DNA of 34,748 nt, taken from CATZDY01 sp045599035. GTDB lineage: Bacteria > Bacillota > Desulfotomaculia > Desulfotomaculales > Desulfocucumaceae. The stretch is taken from NCBI GenBank assembly GCA_045599035.1, contig JAZRVI010000011.1, positions 1 through 34,748 on the forward strand. Direction: 5' to 3'. Made by a program: the position numbers and the translations under genes. Each line of letters begins with the position of its first letter. Position 1 is the first letter of the stretch. A model generated the notes under the pieces. The model had not been told where the DNA came from and made no database searches. It saw only the letters and a program-made list of their open reading frames with translations. This document shows, one piece after another, positions 6,110-13,297 of this stretch.

Positions 6110-8014
6110 ATGCTTAAAGTAACTTTAAAGGACAATTCCGTCCGGGAGTATGCGGAAGGAACTTTACTGGGAGAAATTGCTAAAGATATAAGCGGTCGTC
6201 TGGGCAAGGAAGCATTGGCTGCTTCAGTTGATGGGAAAATGGCGGATTTGTCCTTTCCTTTGCAAAAAGATGCTCAGGTTAATTTTTATACCTTTGAAGA
6301 TCCGGAAGGACAAAAGGTTTTTCGGCACAGTTCTTCTCATGTCATGGCTCAGGCTGTTCAGCGTTTGTATCCAGGAACCAAAATTGCTATTGGCCCGGCT
6401 ATTGAAGATGGGTTTTATTATGATTTTGATGTAGATGAACCCTTTACGCCGGAAAAGCTGGAAAAAATTCAGCAGGAAATGGAAAAGATTATCAAAGAAA
6501 ACCATGCTTTTACTCGAACCGAATTATCTCGAGAAGCAGCCCTGGCTAAATTTGCTGCTTTGGGTGAAAGCTATAAGGTGGAATTAATTGAAGACTTGCC
6601 GGAAGATGCTGTTATTTCCTGCTATCAACAGGGAGAATTTTTGGATTTGTGTGCCGGTCCTCATATTCCTGCGACTGGTCGCTTGAAGGCCGTTAAACTG
6701 ACCCATGTGGCTGGGGCTTATTGGCGAGGGGATGAAAAAAATAAAATGCTTCAGCGGATTTATGGAACTAGCTTCCCCAAAAAATCCATGCTGGAAGAAC
6801 ATTTGTTCCGGATTGAAGAAGCCAAACGGCGGGATCATCGCAAATTGGGCAGTGAACTGGATTTATTCAGTATGCACGATGAAGGACCCGGTTTTCCTTT
6901 CTTCCATCCCAAGGGCATGATTTTGCGAAATGAATTGGAAAGCTTTTGGCGGGAAGAACATCGCAAGGCCGGTTATGCGGAAATCAGAACTCCCATTATC
7001 TTAAACCGCTCCTTGTGGGAACAGTCCGGCCACTGGGATCACTATAGGGACAATATGTATTTTACCAAAATTGATGATCTGGATTATGCTGTTAAGCCCA
7101 TGAACTGTCCGGGCGGAATTTTGGTCTTTAAGCAGCATTTGCACAGCTATCGGGAATTGCCGATTCGTCTGGGGGAATTGGGGCTGGTTCATCGGCACGA
7201 AATGTCCGGGGCTTTGCATGGCCTGATGCGGGTTAGAACCTTTACCCAGGATGATGCTCATATCTTTATGCTGCCCAGCCAAATTAAGGATGAAATTATT
7301 GGAGTTATTAATTTGACGGATAAGTTCTACAAAATGTTTGGCTTTGAATATCATGTGGAATTATCCACCAAACCGGAAGATGCCATGGGTTCAGAGGAAG
7401 CCTGGGAAATGGCCACTAATTCGCTGGAAGAAGCTTTGCGAGCCTGCGGCAAGGAGTATCAGATTAATCCGGGGGACGGAGCTTTTTATGGTCCCAAAAT
7501 TGACTTTCATTTGACCGATTGTTTGGGCAGAACCTGGCAGTGTGGTACTATTCAGCTTGATTTCCAGATGCCGGAAAAATTCAGTCTGGAATATGTGGGG
7601 GAAGATGGTCAGAAACACCGGCCAGTTATGATTCACCGGACGATCTTTGGCAGTATTGAACGCTTTATTGGGATTTTAATTGAACATTTTGCTGGAGCCT
7701 TTCCGGCTTGGCTGGCTCCAGTGCAGGCGGTGGTTCTGCCCATTAGTCAAAAGCAGGAAGCCTATGCTGAAAAAATTGCCCAACAGTTGCAAGAGGATTT
7801 TCGGGTGCAGTTGGATGCCCGTAACGAAAAGATTGGCTATCGTATTCGGGAAGCCCAGAATCAAAGAATCCCTTATATGCTGGTGGTGGGGGATAAAGAA
7901 GCTGAAGCAGGAAATATCTCGGTGCGGCATCGGAGTCAGGGAGATTTAGGAGCTAAGTCAGTGGCCGAATTTGTAGCTCAATTGCAGGCAGAAATTCAGG
8001 AAAAACGCATTTAA
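6110..8014 (+). CDS. thrS: Threonyl-tRNA synthetase
   Basis: ThrS charges tRNA-Thr and edits mischarged Ser. The 634-residue protein has an N-terminal TGS domain (residues 1-60), an editing domain with HSSSHVMAQAVQ near 70-80, and a class II catalytic core. The core's zinc ligands are visible as Cys in AVKPMNCPGG, His in DDAHIF and His in MIHRTIFGS. A C-terminal anticodon-binding domain follows from about 530. I chose ATG 6110 rather than the in-frame ATG 6101, because AGGAGG at 6095-6100 touches 6101 but lies 9 nt before 6110, and the family begins MLKVTL. The leader is an IS/T-box hybrid. Confidence 0.96.
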   Translation: MLKVTLKDNSVREYAEGTLLGEIAKDISGRLGKEALAASVDGKMADLSFPLQKDAQVNFYTFEDPEGQKVFRHSSSHVMAQAVQRLYPGTKIAIGPAIEDGFYYDFDVDEPFTPEKLEKIQQEMEKIIKENHAFTRTELSREAALAKFAALGESYKVELIEDLPEDAVISCYQQGEFLDLCAGPHIPATGRLKAVKLTHVAGAYWRGDEKNKMLQRIYGTSFPKKSMLEEHLFRIEEAKRRDHRKLGSELDLFSMHDEGPGFPFFHPKGMILRNELESFWREEHRKAGYAEIRTPIILNRSLWEQSGHWDHYRDNMYFTKIDDLDYAVKPMNCPGGILVFKQHLHSYRELPIRLGELGLVHRHEMSGALHGLMRVRTFTQDDAHIFMLPSQIKDEIIGVINLTDKFYKMFGFEYHVELSTKPEDAMGSEEAWEMATNSLEEALRACGKEYQINPGDGAFYGPKIDFHLTDCLGRTWQCGTIQLDFQMPEKFSLEYVGEDGQKHRPVMIHRTIFGSIERFIGILIEHFAGAFPAWLAPVQAVVLPISQKQEAYAEKIAQQLQEDFRVQLDARNEKIGYRIREAQNQRIPYMLVVGDKEAEAGNISVRHRSQGDLGAKSVAEFVAQLQAEIQEKRI

Positions 8015-8035
8015 TTTGACAAATGGCGGGATAAT

Positions 8036-9403
8036 ATGAAACTTAAAAAATGTAGGGTCTTGCTTCTGGCTTTTTTAATGCTTTGGCCGGGAGCAGCTCT
8101 GGCTCAGGAAATCCAAATGGCTCCTTATGTCACTTCGGAAATGAGTCAGGCAAATTATTGGATTAACAAATGTACAAATCCGGATCAAGTCTTGCTGACC
8201 GGGGACAAAATTTCCGCTTTCAATCAGCAGTGTTTGCTGACCTCCGGCACCAAGATGCATGATTTGGCCAATTTGAGTGAGCCTTTTGATGGAATAGCTT
8301 TGGCTAAAAGTTTAAGCCAATTTGATATTCCCAGCTCCACGCTTTATTATAATGGAGCGGTTCTGGATCGAACAATTTTGGCGACGGCTCAAAATAATAT
8401 TTTGGCTTATGGAGCCTCAAGCCAGCAATATTATCAATATGGTTTTGGCATAAAAATCAGTGATTCAAAATTTGCTCCGCTGGATCTGATTATTTCAACT
8501 TCTGCTGCGGATAACGAATCTGATGTCTTCCAAAATTCTACGGTTAAGGTGAATGAACCGGTAGCTATTGCCAGCCGGACAGCGGACAGCAAGTTCTATT
8601 ATGTATTGACCAGGGATAGCTATGGTTGGGTCAGAGCCGAAGATATAGCCGTTTGTTCTTCCAAGGAAGAATGGCTGCAAGCTCAACAAATGGCTGACTT
8701 TTTGGTTGTTACCGGAGAAAAGGTTTGGCTGGAAGGCAATAATGTTACCAGTCAGTTTAGCGAAAAAGCTTTGTCCATGGGAACTGTTTTGGAATTGGCA
8801 GATTCCAGCGAGATCAGCGGCTTGATTGATAATCGTTTTTATTGGAATTCTTATGTGGTTAAAATGCCCTATCGAAATAGCGATGGCAGTTTCTGTCAAA
8901 AGCTGGCCTTGATTCCTCAAAACCGGGATGTTAGTGTAGGTTATTTACCTTATACTCGATCCAATATTTTGCAGCAGGCTTTTAAGCTGCTGGGCAATCG
9001 TTATGGTTGGGGTGGAATGTTGGATGCTCAGGATTGTTCCTCTTTATTGCAAGAAGTATTTTCCTGCTTTGGTTTTTATTTGCCTAGGGATACGGATATG
9101 CAGGAATATATGCCGGTTGCCAAAACCAATTTGGCTGCCAATTTGAGTCTGGAAGCTCGCAAAGCGGCTTTTTCCAACTTGCAGGCCGGAGCAATTTTGC
9201 AGCTTCCCGGTCATACTATGCTGTATTTGGGAGAAAATGATGGGCATTATTATGTTTTAAATGCTTCCGGTTCTTTAGCAGCTCCGGCTGTAGGACAAAG
9301 TCACGGTCGGATACGGACAGTTATTGTCAATGATTTGACCGTCACCCTTTCCAATGGAACTAGCTGGCTGCAAGCTATCAACCTGATTATGCGGTTAGAA
9401 TAA
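8036..9403 (+). CDS. Secreted SH3-domain NlpC/P60 cell-wall hydrolase
   Basis: The 455-residue protein starts with a signal peptide (KKCR, hydrophobic run, cleavage near ALA-QE at about residue 23). The middle part, about 150-300, resembles the bacterial SH3 modules found in such enzymes. The C-terminal part is an NlpC/P60 cysteine peptidase with the triad Cys334 (DCSSLLQ), His393 (GHTMLYLG) and Asn409 (VLNASG). Family members cut gamma-D-glutamyl-diamino-acid bonds in peptidoglycan stem peptides outside the membrane. It lies 21 bp behind thrS and probably reads from the same transcript. The ribosome site GGCGGGA is weak. The exact bond and a role in spores or vegetative cells cannot be told. 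Confidence 0.85.
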   Translation: MKLKKCRVLLLAFLMLWPGAALAQEIQMAPYVTSEMSQANYWINKCTNPDQVLLTGDKISAFNQQCLLTSGTKMHDLANLSEPFDGIALAKSLSQFDIPSSTLYYNGAVLDRTILATAQNNILAYGASSQQYYQYGFGIKISDSKFAPLDLIISTSAADNESDVFQNSTVKVNEPVAIASRTADSKFYYVLTRDSYGWVRAEDIAVCSSKEEWLQAQQMADFLVVTGEKVWLEGNNVTSQFSEKALSMGTVLELADSSEISGLIDNRFYWNSYVVKMPYRNSDGSFCQKLALIPQNRDVSVGYLPYTRSNILQQAFKLLGNRYGWGGMLDAQDCSSLLQEVFSCFGFYLPRDTDMQEYMPVAKTNLAANLSLEARKAAFSNLQAGAILQLPGHTMLYLGENDGHYYVLNASGSLAAPAVGQSHGRIRTVIVNDLTVTLSNGTSWLQAINLIMRLE

Positions 9404-9579
9404 AAGTGGGCTGAAGCGGAAAAAATTGGTTTTAGGGAGCAATTTATTTATGATCATTTGCAGGGAGAAGCCAAAAATAAATTGCAAATAATGAAACTTG
9501 CTGGCAATAAATATTGTCAAAATTTATATCAGGCTTATCAAATTAAGCAAAGTATTATTTATGAAAGGGGATGTGAGAC
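9404..9579 (+). other. AT-rich gap with an open frame but no usual start codon
   Basis: The frame 9404-9619 is open for 71 codons and its translation looks protein-like (REQFIYDHLQGEAKNKL, then NKYCQNLYQAYQIKQ), yet it has no ATG before 9491 and no ribosome site for that one. An AGGGAG site at 9434-9439 instead precedes a 13-codon ORF at 9450-9491. The frame overlaps the start of the next gene. I see no promoter or terminator here. It may be a decayed gene tail or chance. Confidence 0.3.
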
Positions 9580-10689
9580 ATTAAAAAAATCAGTATTATT
9601 CTGGCGATCTTTTTATTAACCCTGACTTCCGCTGCTCTGGCTGATAATCAAATTTCCGTTATTGTAAATGGAAAACAACTGGTTATGGATCAGGCTCCGG
9701 TGATTCAGGAAGGGAGAACTCTGGTTCCCATGCGAGCCATTTTTGAAGCTTTGAATTGTAATGTGGAATGGATTAGTGAAACTAAAACCGTTTTGGCTGC
9801 CAAGACAGGATTTGATTTATCTTTAACCATTAACCAGGCTGAAATGCTTGTTAATGGCCAGACTTATCCTCTGGAGGTTCCGGGTCAGATTATTAACGAA
9901 AGAACCATGGTTCCGGTGCGAGCTATCAGCGAAGCTTTAAATGCAGCAGTAGACTGGGATGCAGATACCAAAACCGTTATTATTAACGACAATTCCAGCA
10001 GTCCTGCTGATTCTGTGGTCGATAAACCTCATAATATTATAAGCCATACTGAAAGTCTGGAAGAAAAAGCTGAGGACGGAACTTTATTGGGAACTCTTGA
10101 ATACAACTATCCAGAAATTGTCGATACTTATGGAGAAGCAGGGGTTGCTATATTTAATTCTCAGCATCAGTTTGATGAAAGCTGTACTAATTTCTTTTAT
10201 ACTGATTTGATTGTGGATGCCAAAGCCCTTTATGCCGAAAACGAGCTTCATTATGCGGGGGGACAGACTGTTAATTATAACATTACCTATGATCACAATG
10301 GTATTATTTCTGTTTTAAAAGATGATAGCATTTTTCGTTCCAATGCAGCCCATCCGACTACTTATCGCTGGGGCAATACCTATGATCTGGCCACCGGAGA
10401 AATCCTGGGCTTGACTGATATTCTGGATCTGGGCATAGAACAGATTTATAATATGGTTGTGGACGGCTTTAACAGTCAAATTGCGGCTGATCCGGATTCT
10501 TATCTGGTTGATTCCATCAGCTTGAATGATATGGAAAATATGAGCTATTATTTAAGCAAGGATGGTCTGGTCTTCTATTTCCAGGAATATGCTATTGCTC
10601 CTTATGCCTCCGGTTTCCCGGAATATGTTTTGCCTTTTAAAGGACATGAAGAATTATTTATGGATAAAATTAAAGCTGTGCAGCAGTAA
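9580..10689 (+). CDS. Secreted protein: copper-amine-oxidase-N-like domain plus DUF3298-like domain, AUU start
   Basis: Reading from ATT 9580 gives 369 residues with a clear signal peptide: KKIS, a hydrophobic stretch and LTSAALA-DNQ. Residues about 24-110 form a copper-amine-oxidase N-terminal-like repeat (VNGK, REGRTLVPMRAIFEAL-type motifs twice: EGRTLVPMRAIFEAL and ERTMVPVRAISEAL), a common extracellular module of Clostridia. The C-terminal half resembles DUF4163/DUF3298, ending FYFQEYAIAPYASGFPEYVLPF. No ATG, GTG or TTG lies in frame between the stop at 9574 and 9685, and ATG 9685 would remove the whole signal peptide. AAAGGGG at 9564-9570 is 9 nt before the ATT. The start is thus inferred. 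Function is unknown; cell-surface binding or sensing is likely. Confidence 0.72.
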   Translation: MKKISIILAIFLLTLTSAALADNQISVIVNGKQLVMDQAPVIQEGRTLVPMRAIFEALNCNVEWISETKTVLAAKTGFDLSLTINQAEMLVNGQTYPLEVPGQIINERTMVPVRAISEALNAAVDWDADTKTVIINDNSSSPADSVVDKPHNIISHTESLEEKAEDGTLLGTLEYNYPEIVDTYGEAGVAIFNSQHQFDESCTNFFYTDLIVDAKALYAENELHYAGGQTVNYNITYDHNGIISVLKDDSIFRSNAAHPTTYRWGNTYDLATGEILGLTDILDLGIEQIYNMVVDGFNSQIAADPDSYLVDSISLNDMENMSYYLSKDGLVFYFQEYAIAPYASGFPEYVLPFKGHEELFMDKIKAVQQ

Positions 10690-10709
10690 AAAAATTGGGG
10701 TTTGCAAAC

Positions 10710-10752
10710 TCAGGGTGAAAGGGAAACCTTTCACCCTGAAATAATTTCAGGG
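10710..10752 (+). terminator. Overlapping inverted repeats, likely terminator
   Basis: CAGGGTGAAAGG (10711-10722) pairs perfectly with CCTTTCACCCTG (10727-10738) across a 4-nt loop. The right arm also begins a second perfect dyad, CCCTGAAAT (10734-10742) with ATTTCAGGG (10744-10752), so the two hairpins exclude each other. T-tails are weak (ATAATTT). It probably ends the transcript of the preceding gene. The rest of the stretch to 10820 shows nothing else. Confidence 0.6.
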
Positions 10753-10820
10753 TTTATCAAGCACGGAAACCATAGGTAATGCTGCTGATTAATTTCACCT
10801 GATTCAGGAAAGATTAGGGT

Positions 10821-10849
10821 TTGACAAAAAAATGTTTTTATGTTAAACT
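10821..10849 (+). promoter_or_regulatory. Promoter of the infC-rpmI-rplT operon
   Basis: TTGACA at 10821-10826 and TAAACT at 10844-10849 are spaced by 17 bp. Transcription would start near 10857, at the head of the attenuator leader. Confidence 0.8.
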
Positions 10850-10856
10850 GAAAAAA

Positions 10857-10973
10857 TCAAGCAGAAGCATCCGCTTCTCACCCAACAACGCACTTTTGAA
10901 GTCGCAGTTCTTGAGGTCTGGAAAGCTAATTTTGACTTTTTTTAAGCGGATGTTTTTGGCATCCGCTTTTTTT
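10857..10973 (+). promoter_or_regulatory. L20-type attenuator leader of infC-rpmI-rplT
   Basis: The leader ends in a strong terminator: AAGCGGATG 10944-10952 with CATCCGCTT 10960-10968, then seven T. The same CATCCGCTT occurs at 10868-10876 and can pair with 10944-10952, giving a long-range antiterminator of 9 bp. This arrangement and position match the ribosomal-protein-L20-controlled leader known before this operon in Firmicutes, where L20 binding favours termination. The protein-binding core between (10885-10935) is not resolved by eye. Confidence 0.78.
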
Positions 10974-11003
10974 ATGAGTTAAATTACAGGAGAGGTGATC
11001 CAG

Positions 11004-11594
11004 ATTACCAAGGATATCCGAATTAACGAGGAAATCCGGGCAAAAGAAGTTCGGGTAGTAGACCGAGAAGGCAATCAGTTGGGCATTATGGCTCTGAAAG
11101 AAGCCTTGAAGCTTTCCGAAGAACAGCGTTTGGATTTAGTGGAAATTGCCCCTCAAGCCAAGCCGCCGGTTTGCCGGATTATGGACTTTGGCAAACACAG
11201 ATATGAACAAAGCAAAAAAGATAAGGAAGCCCGCAAAAAACAAAAGATTGTTAATGTTAAAGAAATAAAAATGCGGCCTAACATTGAAACGCATGACTTT
11301 AATGTGAAGGCCAAAAATGCTTCTCGTTTTCTCAAGGATGGAGACAAAGTAAAAGCTATGGTGATCTTTCGGGGTCGGGAAATTGTACACCCGGCTTTGG
11401 GGCAGCAATTGCTGGAGAGACTGGCGGAGGTTTTGGCCGATCAGGTTATTATCGAAAGACATCCCAAGCTTGAAGGCAAAAATATGATTATGATTTTGGC
11501 TCCCAAAACAGAAAACAAGGCTGAAAATAAAAATAAAGCCAAAACTGAAACACCAGAAGTTAAGTCAGAGGAGGATAACAATGCCAAAGATTAA
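11004..11594 (+). CDS. infC: Translation initiation factor IF-3, AUU start codon
   Basis: IF-3 binds the 30S subunit and proofreads start codon selection. The protein reads ITKDIRINEEIRAKEVRVVD, then the N-domain, a Lys-rich linker (about residues 70-90) and the C-domain with FNVKAKNASRFL and KVKAMVIFRGRE. I chose ATT 11004 because AGGAGAGG at 10988-10995 lies 8 nt before it and the family begins with this codon in several Firmicutes. The upstream GTG 10995 overlaps the ribosome site itself. An AUU start is known to let IF-3 repress its own translation. The tail of about 30 residues is unusually long and rich in Lys, Glu and Asn. The stop overlaps rpmI by 14 nt. Confidence 0.93.
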   Translation: MTKDIRINEEIRAKEVRVVDREGNQLGIMALKEALKLSEEQRLDLVEIAPQAKPPVCRIMDFGKHRYEQSKKDKEARKKQKIVNVKEIKMRPNIETHDFNVKAKNASRFLKDGDKVKAMVIFRGREIVHPALGQQLLERLAEVLADQVIIERHPKLEGKNMIMILAPKTENKAENKNKAKTETPEVKSEEDNNAKD

Positions 11595-11775
11595 ATCCCA
11601 TCGGGGAGCAGCCAAAAGATTCAAAAAAACCGCATCCGGCAAATTTAAAGCCCACCACGGCTTTGCCAGCCATATTCTGGGTAAGAAAACCAGAAAACGC
11701 AAACGGAATCTGAGAAAAGCTATTACAGCTCATGAAGCTAATGTAAGCCAGTTGCGGCGGATGTTGCCATACTAG
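11581..11775 (+). CDS. rpmI: 50S ribosomal protein L35
   Basis: A 64-residue, strongly basic protein beginning PKIKSHRGAAKRFKKTASGK and containing KKTRKRKRNLRK, diagnostic for bL35. Its ATG lies inside the end of infC, with GAGGAGG just before it, so the two genes are translationally coupled. The order infC-rpmI-rplT is the standard bacterial one. Confidence 0.97.
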   Translation: MPKIKSHRGAAKRFKKTASGKFKAHHGFASHILGKKTRKRKRNLRKAITAHEANVSQLRRMLPY

Positions 11776-11816
11776 ATATTACCGTACCAGCAGAATTATT
11801 TAGGAGGATATAAGAT

Positions 11817-12170
11817 ATGCCACGAGCTAAAAGTAGTGTGGTTTCCCACAACAGACATAAAAAAACTTTGAAGCTGGCCAAAGGCTACAGGGGTTCTAAA
11901 AGCAAACTTTATCGGATTGCCAAACAGCAATTATTAAAATCCCTGACTTATGCTTATCGGGATCGCAAGGTCAAAAAGAGAGAATTTCGTAAATTATGGA
12001 TCGCCCGGATTAATGCCGCCGCTCGTATGAATGGCATTAACTATAGCCGGATGATGAATGGCCTGAAAAAAGCCGGAGTGGAAGTCAACCGGAAAATGCT
12101 GGCTGATTTGGCGGTTAATGATGCAGCCGCTTTTACTCAATTGGTTCAGCTTGCTAAAGATAATCTGTAA
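11817..12170 (+). CDS. rplT: 50S ribosomal protein L20
   Basis: The 117-residue bL20 begins PRAKSSVVSHNRHKKTLKLA and keeps AYRDRKVKKREFRKLWIARINAA and GVEVNRKMLADLA in two blocks. It binds 23S rRNA early in 50S assembly. In Firmicutes it also represses its own operon through the leader, here seen at 10857-10973. AGGAGG at 11803-11808 precedes the ATG. Confidence 0.97.
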   Translation: MPRAKSSVVSHNRHKKTLKLAKGYRGSKSKLYRIAKQQLLKSLTYAYRDRKVKKREFRKLWIARINAAARMNGINYSRMMNGLKKAGVEVNRKMLADLAVNDAAAFTQLVQLAKDNL

Positions 12171-12180
12171 AAATTAAGAA

Positions 12181-12211
12181 AAACACGGTATAAAACGCCG
12201 TGTTTTTTCTA
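12181..12211 (+). terminator. Terminator after rplT
   Basis: AAACACGG (12181-12188) pairs with CCGTGTTT (12198-12205) and leads into a T-run. It closes the infC operon; the next gene starts 16 bp later, so it may read on at low level. Confidence 0.85.
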
Positions 12212-12226
12212 TAGGCGGCGGTTTAA

Positions 12227-13009
12227 ATGGAATTAATTCAAAGTGGGGATAATCCTACCTGGAAAAAATTAAAAAAACTAACTAATCACAAGCAAAGAAA
12301 AAAGCAAAACTTGTTTTTGCTGGAAGGCCAAAGGCTGATTGCTGAAGCTCTCAGAAGCGGCTGGCCTTTGCAGACGGTTTTTTTGCACCCGGACTTTGAG
12401 CTGGAAGCAGATTTTTTGCTGAAGCTGGAAGAACAAAGAGTTCGTTTGGTAACTTTGGCCGAGCCGCTTTTTCGCCAACTGGCCGAAACTCAAACTCCTC
12501 AGGGGATTGTGGCTTTGGCTCCTTTGCCGCAGCCGCAGCCCTGGCGTTTTGCGGACAAGCCTTTGCTGGTCATTGTGGACGGGGTGCAGGACCCCGGCAA
12601 TCTGGGTACTATTTTTCGCACGGCTGATGCTTTGGGGGCATCGGCTTTGTGGCAGGTCAAGGGGACGGTGGACATTTTTAATCCCAAAACCCTGCGAGCC
12701 AGCATGGGTTCGGTTTTTCGCCTGCCTTTTCAGGCTGAAATGGAAAAAACCGAGGTTTTGCGGCAATTGGAGCAAAAAGGTCTGGAGCTTTGGGTGGGAA
12801 TGCCAGGAACGGGTGAAGTGCTGTGGCAGCAGGATTTAACCCAGCCTTTGGCATTGCTTTTGGGCAGTGAAGCCTGGGGGCCTTCTTCTGAGCTGTTAGC
12901 CAAGGCTCGCCCTTTACGCATTCCCATGCCGGGGGATACCGAATCCCTGAATGTGGCCATGGCTACCACTATTTTTCTATATGAAATCTGTCGGCAAAGA
13001 TCTTTATAG
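12227..13009 (+). CDS. TrmH/SpoU-family RNA 2'-O-methyltransferase
   Basis: The 260-residue protein has an N-terminal substrate-binding region with KQNLFLLEGQRLIAEAL at about 25-41, followed by a SpoU (SPOUT) domain. The three SpoU motifs are visible: VDGVQDPGNLGTIFRTADA near 120-138, LLLGSEAWGP near 210-219, and IPMPGDTESLNVAMATTIFLYE near 232-253. Such enzymes methylate a ribose in rRNA or tRNA with S-adenosylmethionine. A gene of this kind follows rplT in many Firmicutes (ysgA in Bacillus), which fits. The target nucleotide cannot be read from sequence. Confidence 0.9.
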   Translation: MELIQSGDNPTWKKLKKLTNHKQRKKQNLFLLEGQRLIAEALRSGWPLQTVFLHPDFELEADFLLKLEEQRVRLVTLAEPLFRQLAETQTPQGIVALAPLPQPQPWRFADKPLLVIVDGVQDPGNLGTIFRTADALGASALWQVKGTVDIFNPKTLRASMGSVFRLPFQAEMEKTEVLRQLEQKGLELWVGMPGTGEVLWQQDLTQPLALLLGSEAWGPSSELLAKARPLRIPMPGDTESLNVAMATTIFLYEICRQRSL

Positions 13010-13048
13010 GCTGTTTGGAACTATTCGCCTTTTTTTGACCGGATTTTC

Positions 13049-13077
13049 TTGTTTTGCTCAGAACTTTATGTTATAAT
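13049..13077 (+). promoter_or_regulatory. Promoter of yqzL-like ORF / pheST leader
   Basis: TTGTTT at 13049-13054 and TATAAT at 13072-13077, 17 bp apart. The -35 box matches only in part. The only nearby gene on the downstream side is the small ORF at 13120. Confidence 0.6.
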
Positions 13078-13119
13078 CATGAGCAAAGAGTCCCGTAAAA
13101 TAAGAAAGGTTGTGGTTAA

Positions 13120-13212
13120 ATGCTTTTAACCGCTGATTTCATTTGGAGGCTGTTTGAAGCTACCGGTTCGATAAATGCCTATATGATTTATCGTAGACTG
13201 GCCTTACATTGA
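13120..13212 (+). CDS. YqzL-like micro-protein, 30 aa
   Basis: ATG 13120 opens a 30-codon ORF whose product contains ADFIWRLFEATGSINAYMIY. This resembles the small YqzL family of Firmicutes, which shares the pattern F-W-x-x-F-x-x-T-G-x-I-x-A-Y. AGAAAGGTTG lies about 9 nt upstream, and the ORF has its own promoter and a terminator after it. The function of YqzL proteins is not established. It is shorter than most members. An alternative, a pheST leader peptide for attenuation, is disfavoured because it holds only two Phe codons, not in a row. Confidence 0.65.
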   Translation: MLLTADFIWRLFEATGSINAYMIYRRLALH

Positions 13213-13221
13213 TTATGTTTC

Positions 13222-13267
13222 ATGCGGCGGTTACCGCATCCGTCCCTGGGGCAGGGACGGTTTTTAT
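13222..13267 (+). terminator. Tandem hairpins with T-run before pheS
   Basis: ATGCGG/CCGCAT (13222-13239) is followed at once by CCGTCCCTG/CAGGGACGG (13240-13260) and TTTTTATTT. The second hairpin is a strong intrinsic terminator located only 31 bp before pheS, so it may act as an attenuator. The GGTTACCGC within the first hairpin recalls a T-box, but the TGG needed for tRNA pairing is absent. Confidence 0.8.
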
Positions 13268-13297
13268 TTGGCTAGGATGAGAAGGGGTGAACCATCG

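Noticed and set aside
13120..13212. Phe-codon leader peptide for classic attenuation
   Set aside because: Only two isolated Phe codons among 30; the sequence fits YqzL better.
13222..13262. T-box before pheS
   Set aside because: GGTTACCGC looks similar, but the TGG needed to pair with the tRNA end is missing and there is no room for the antiterminator loop before the terminator.
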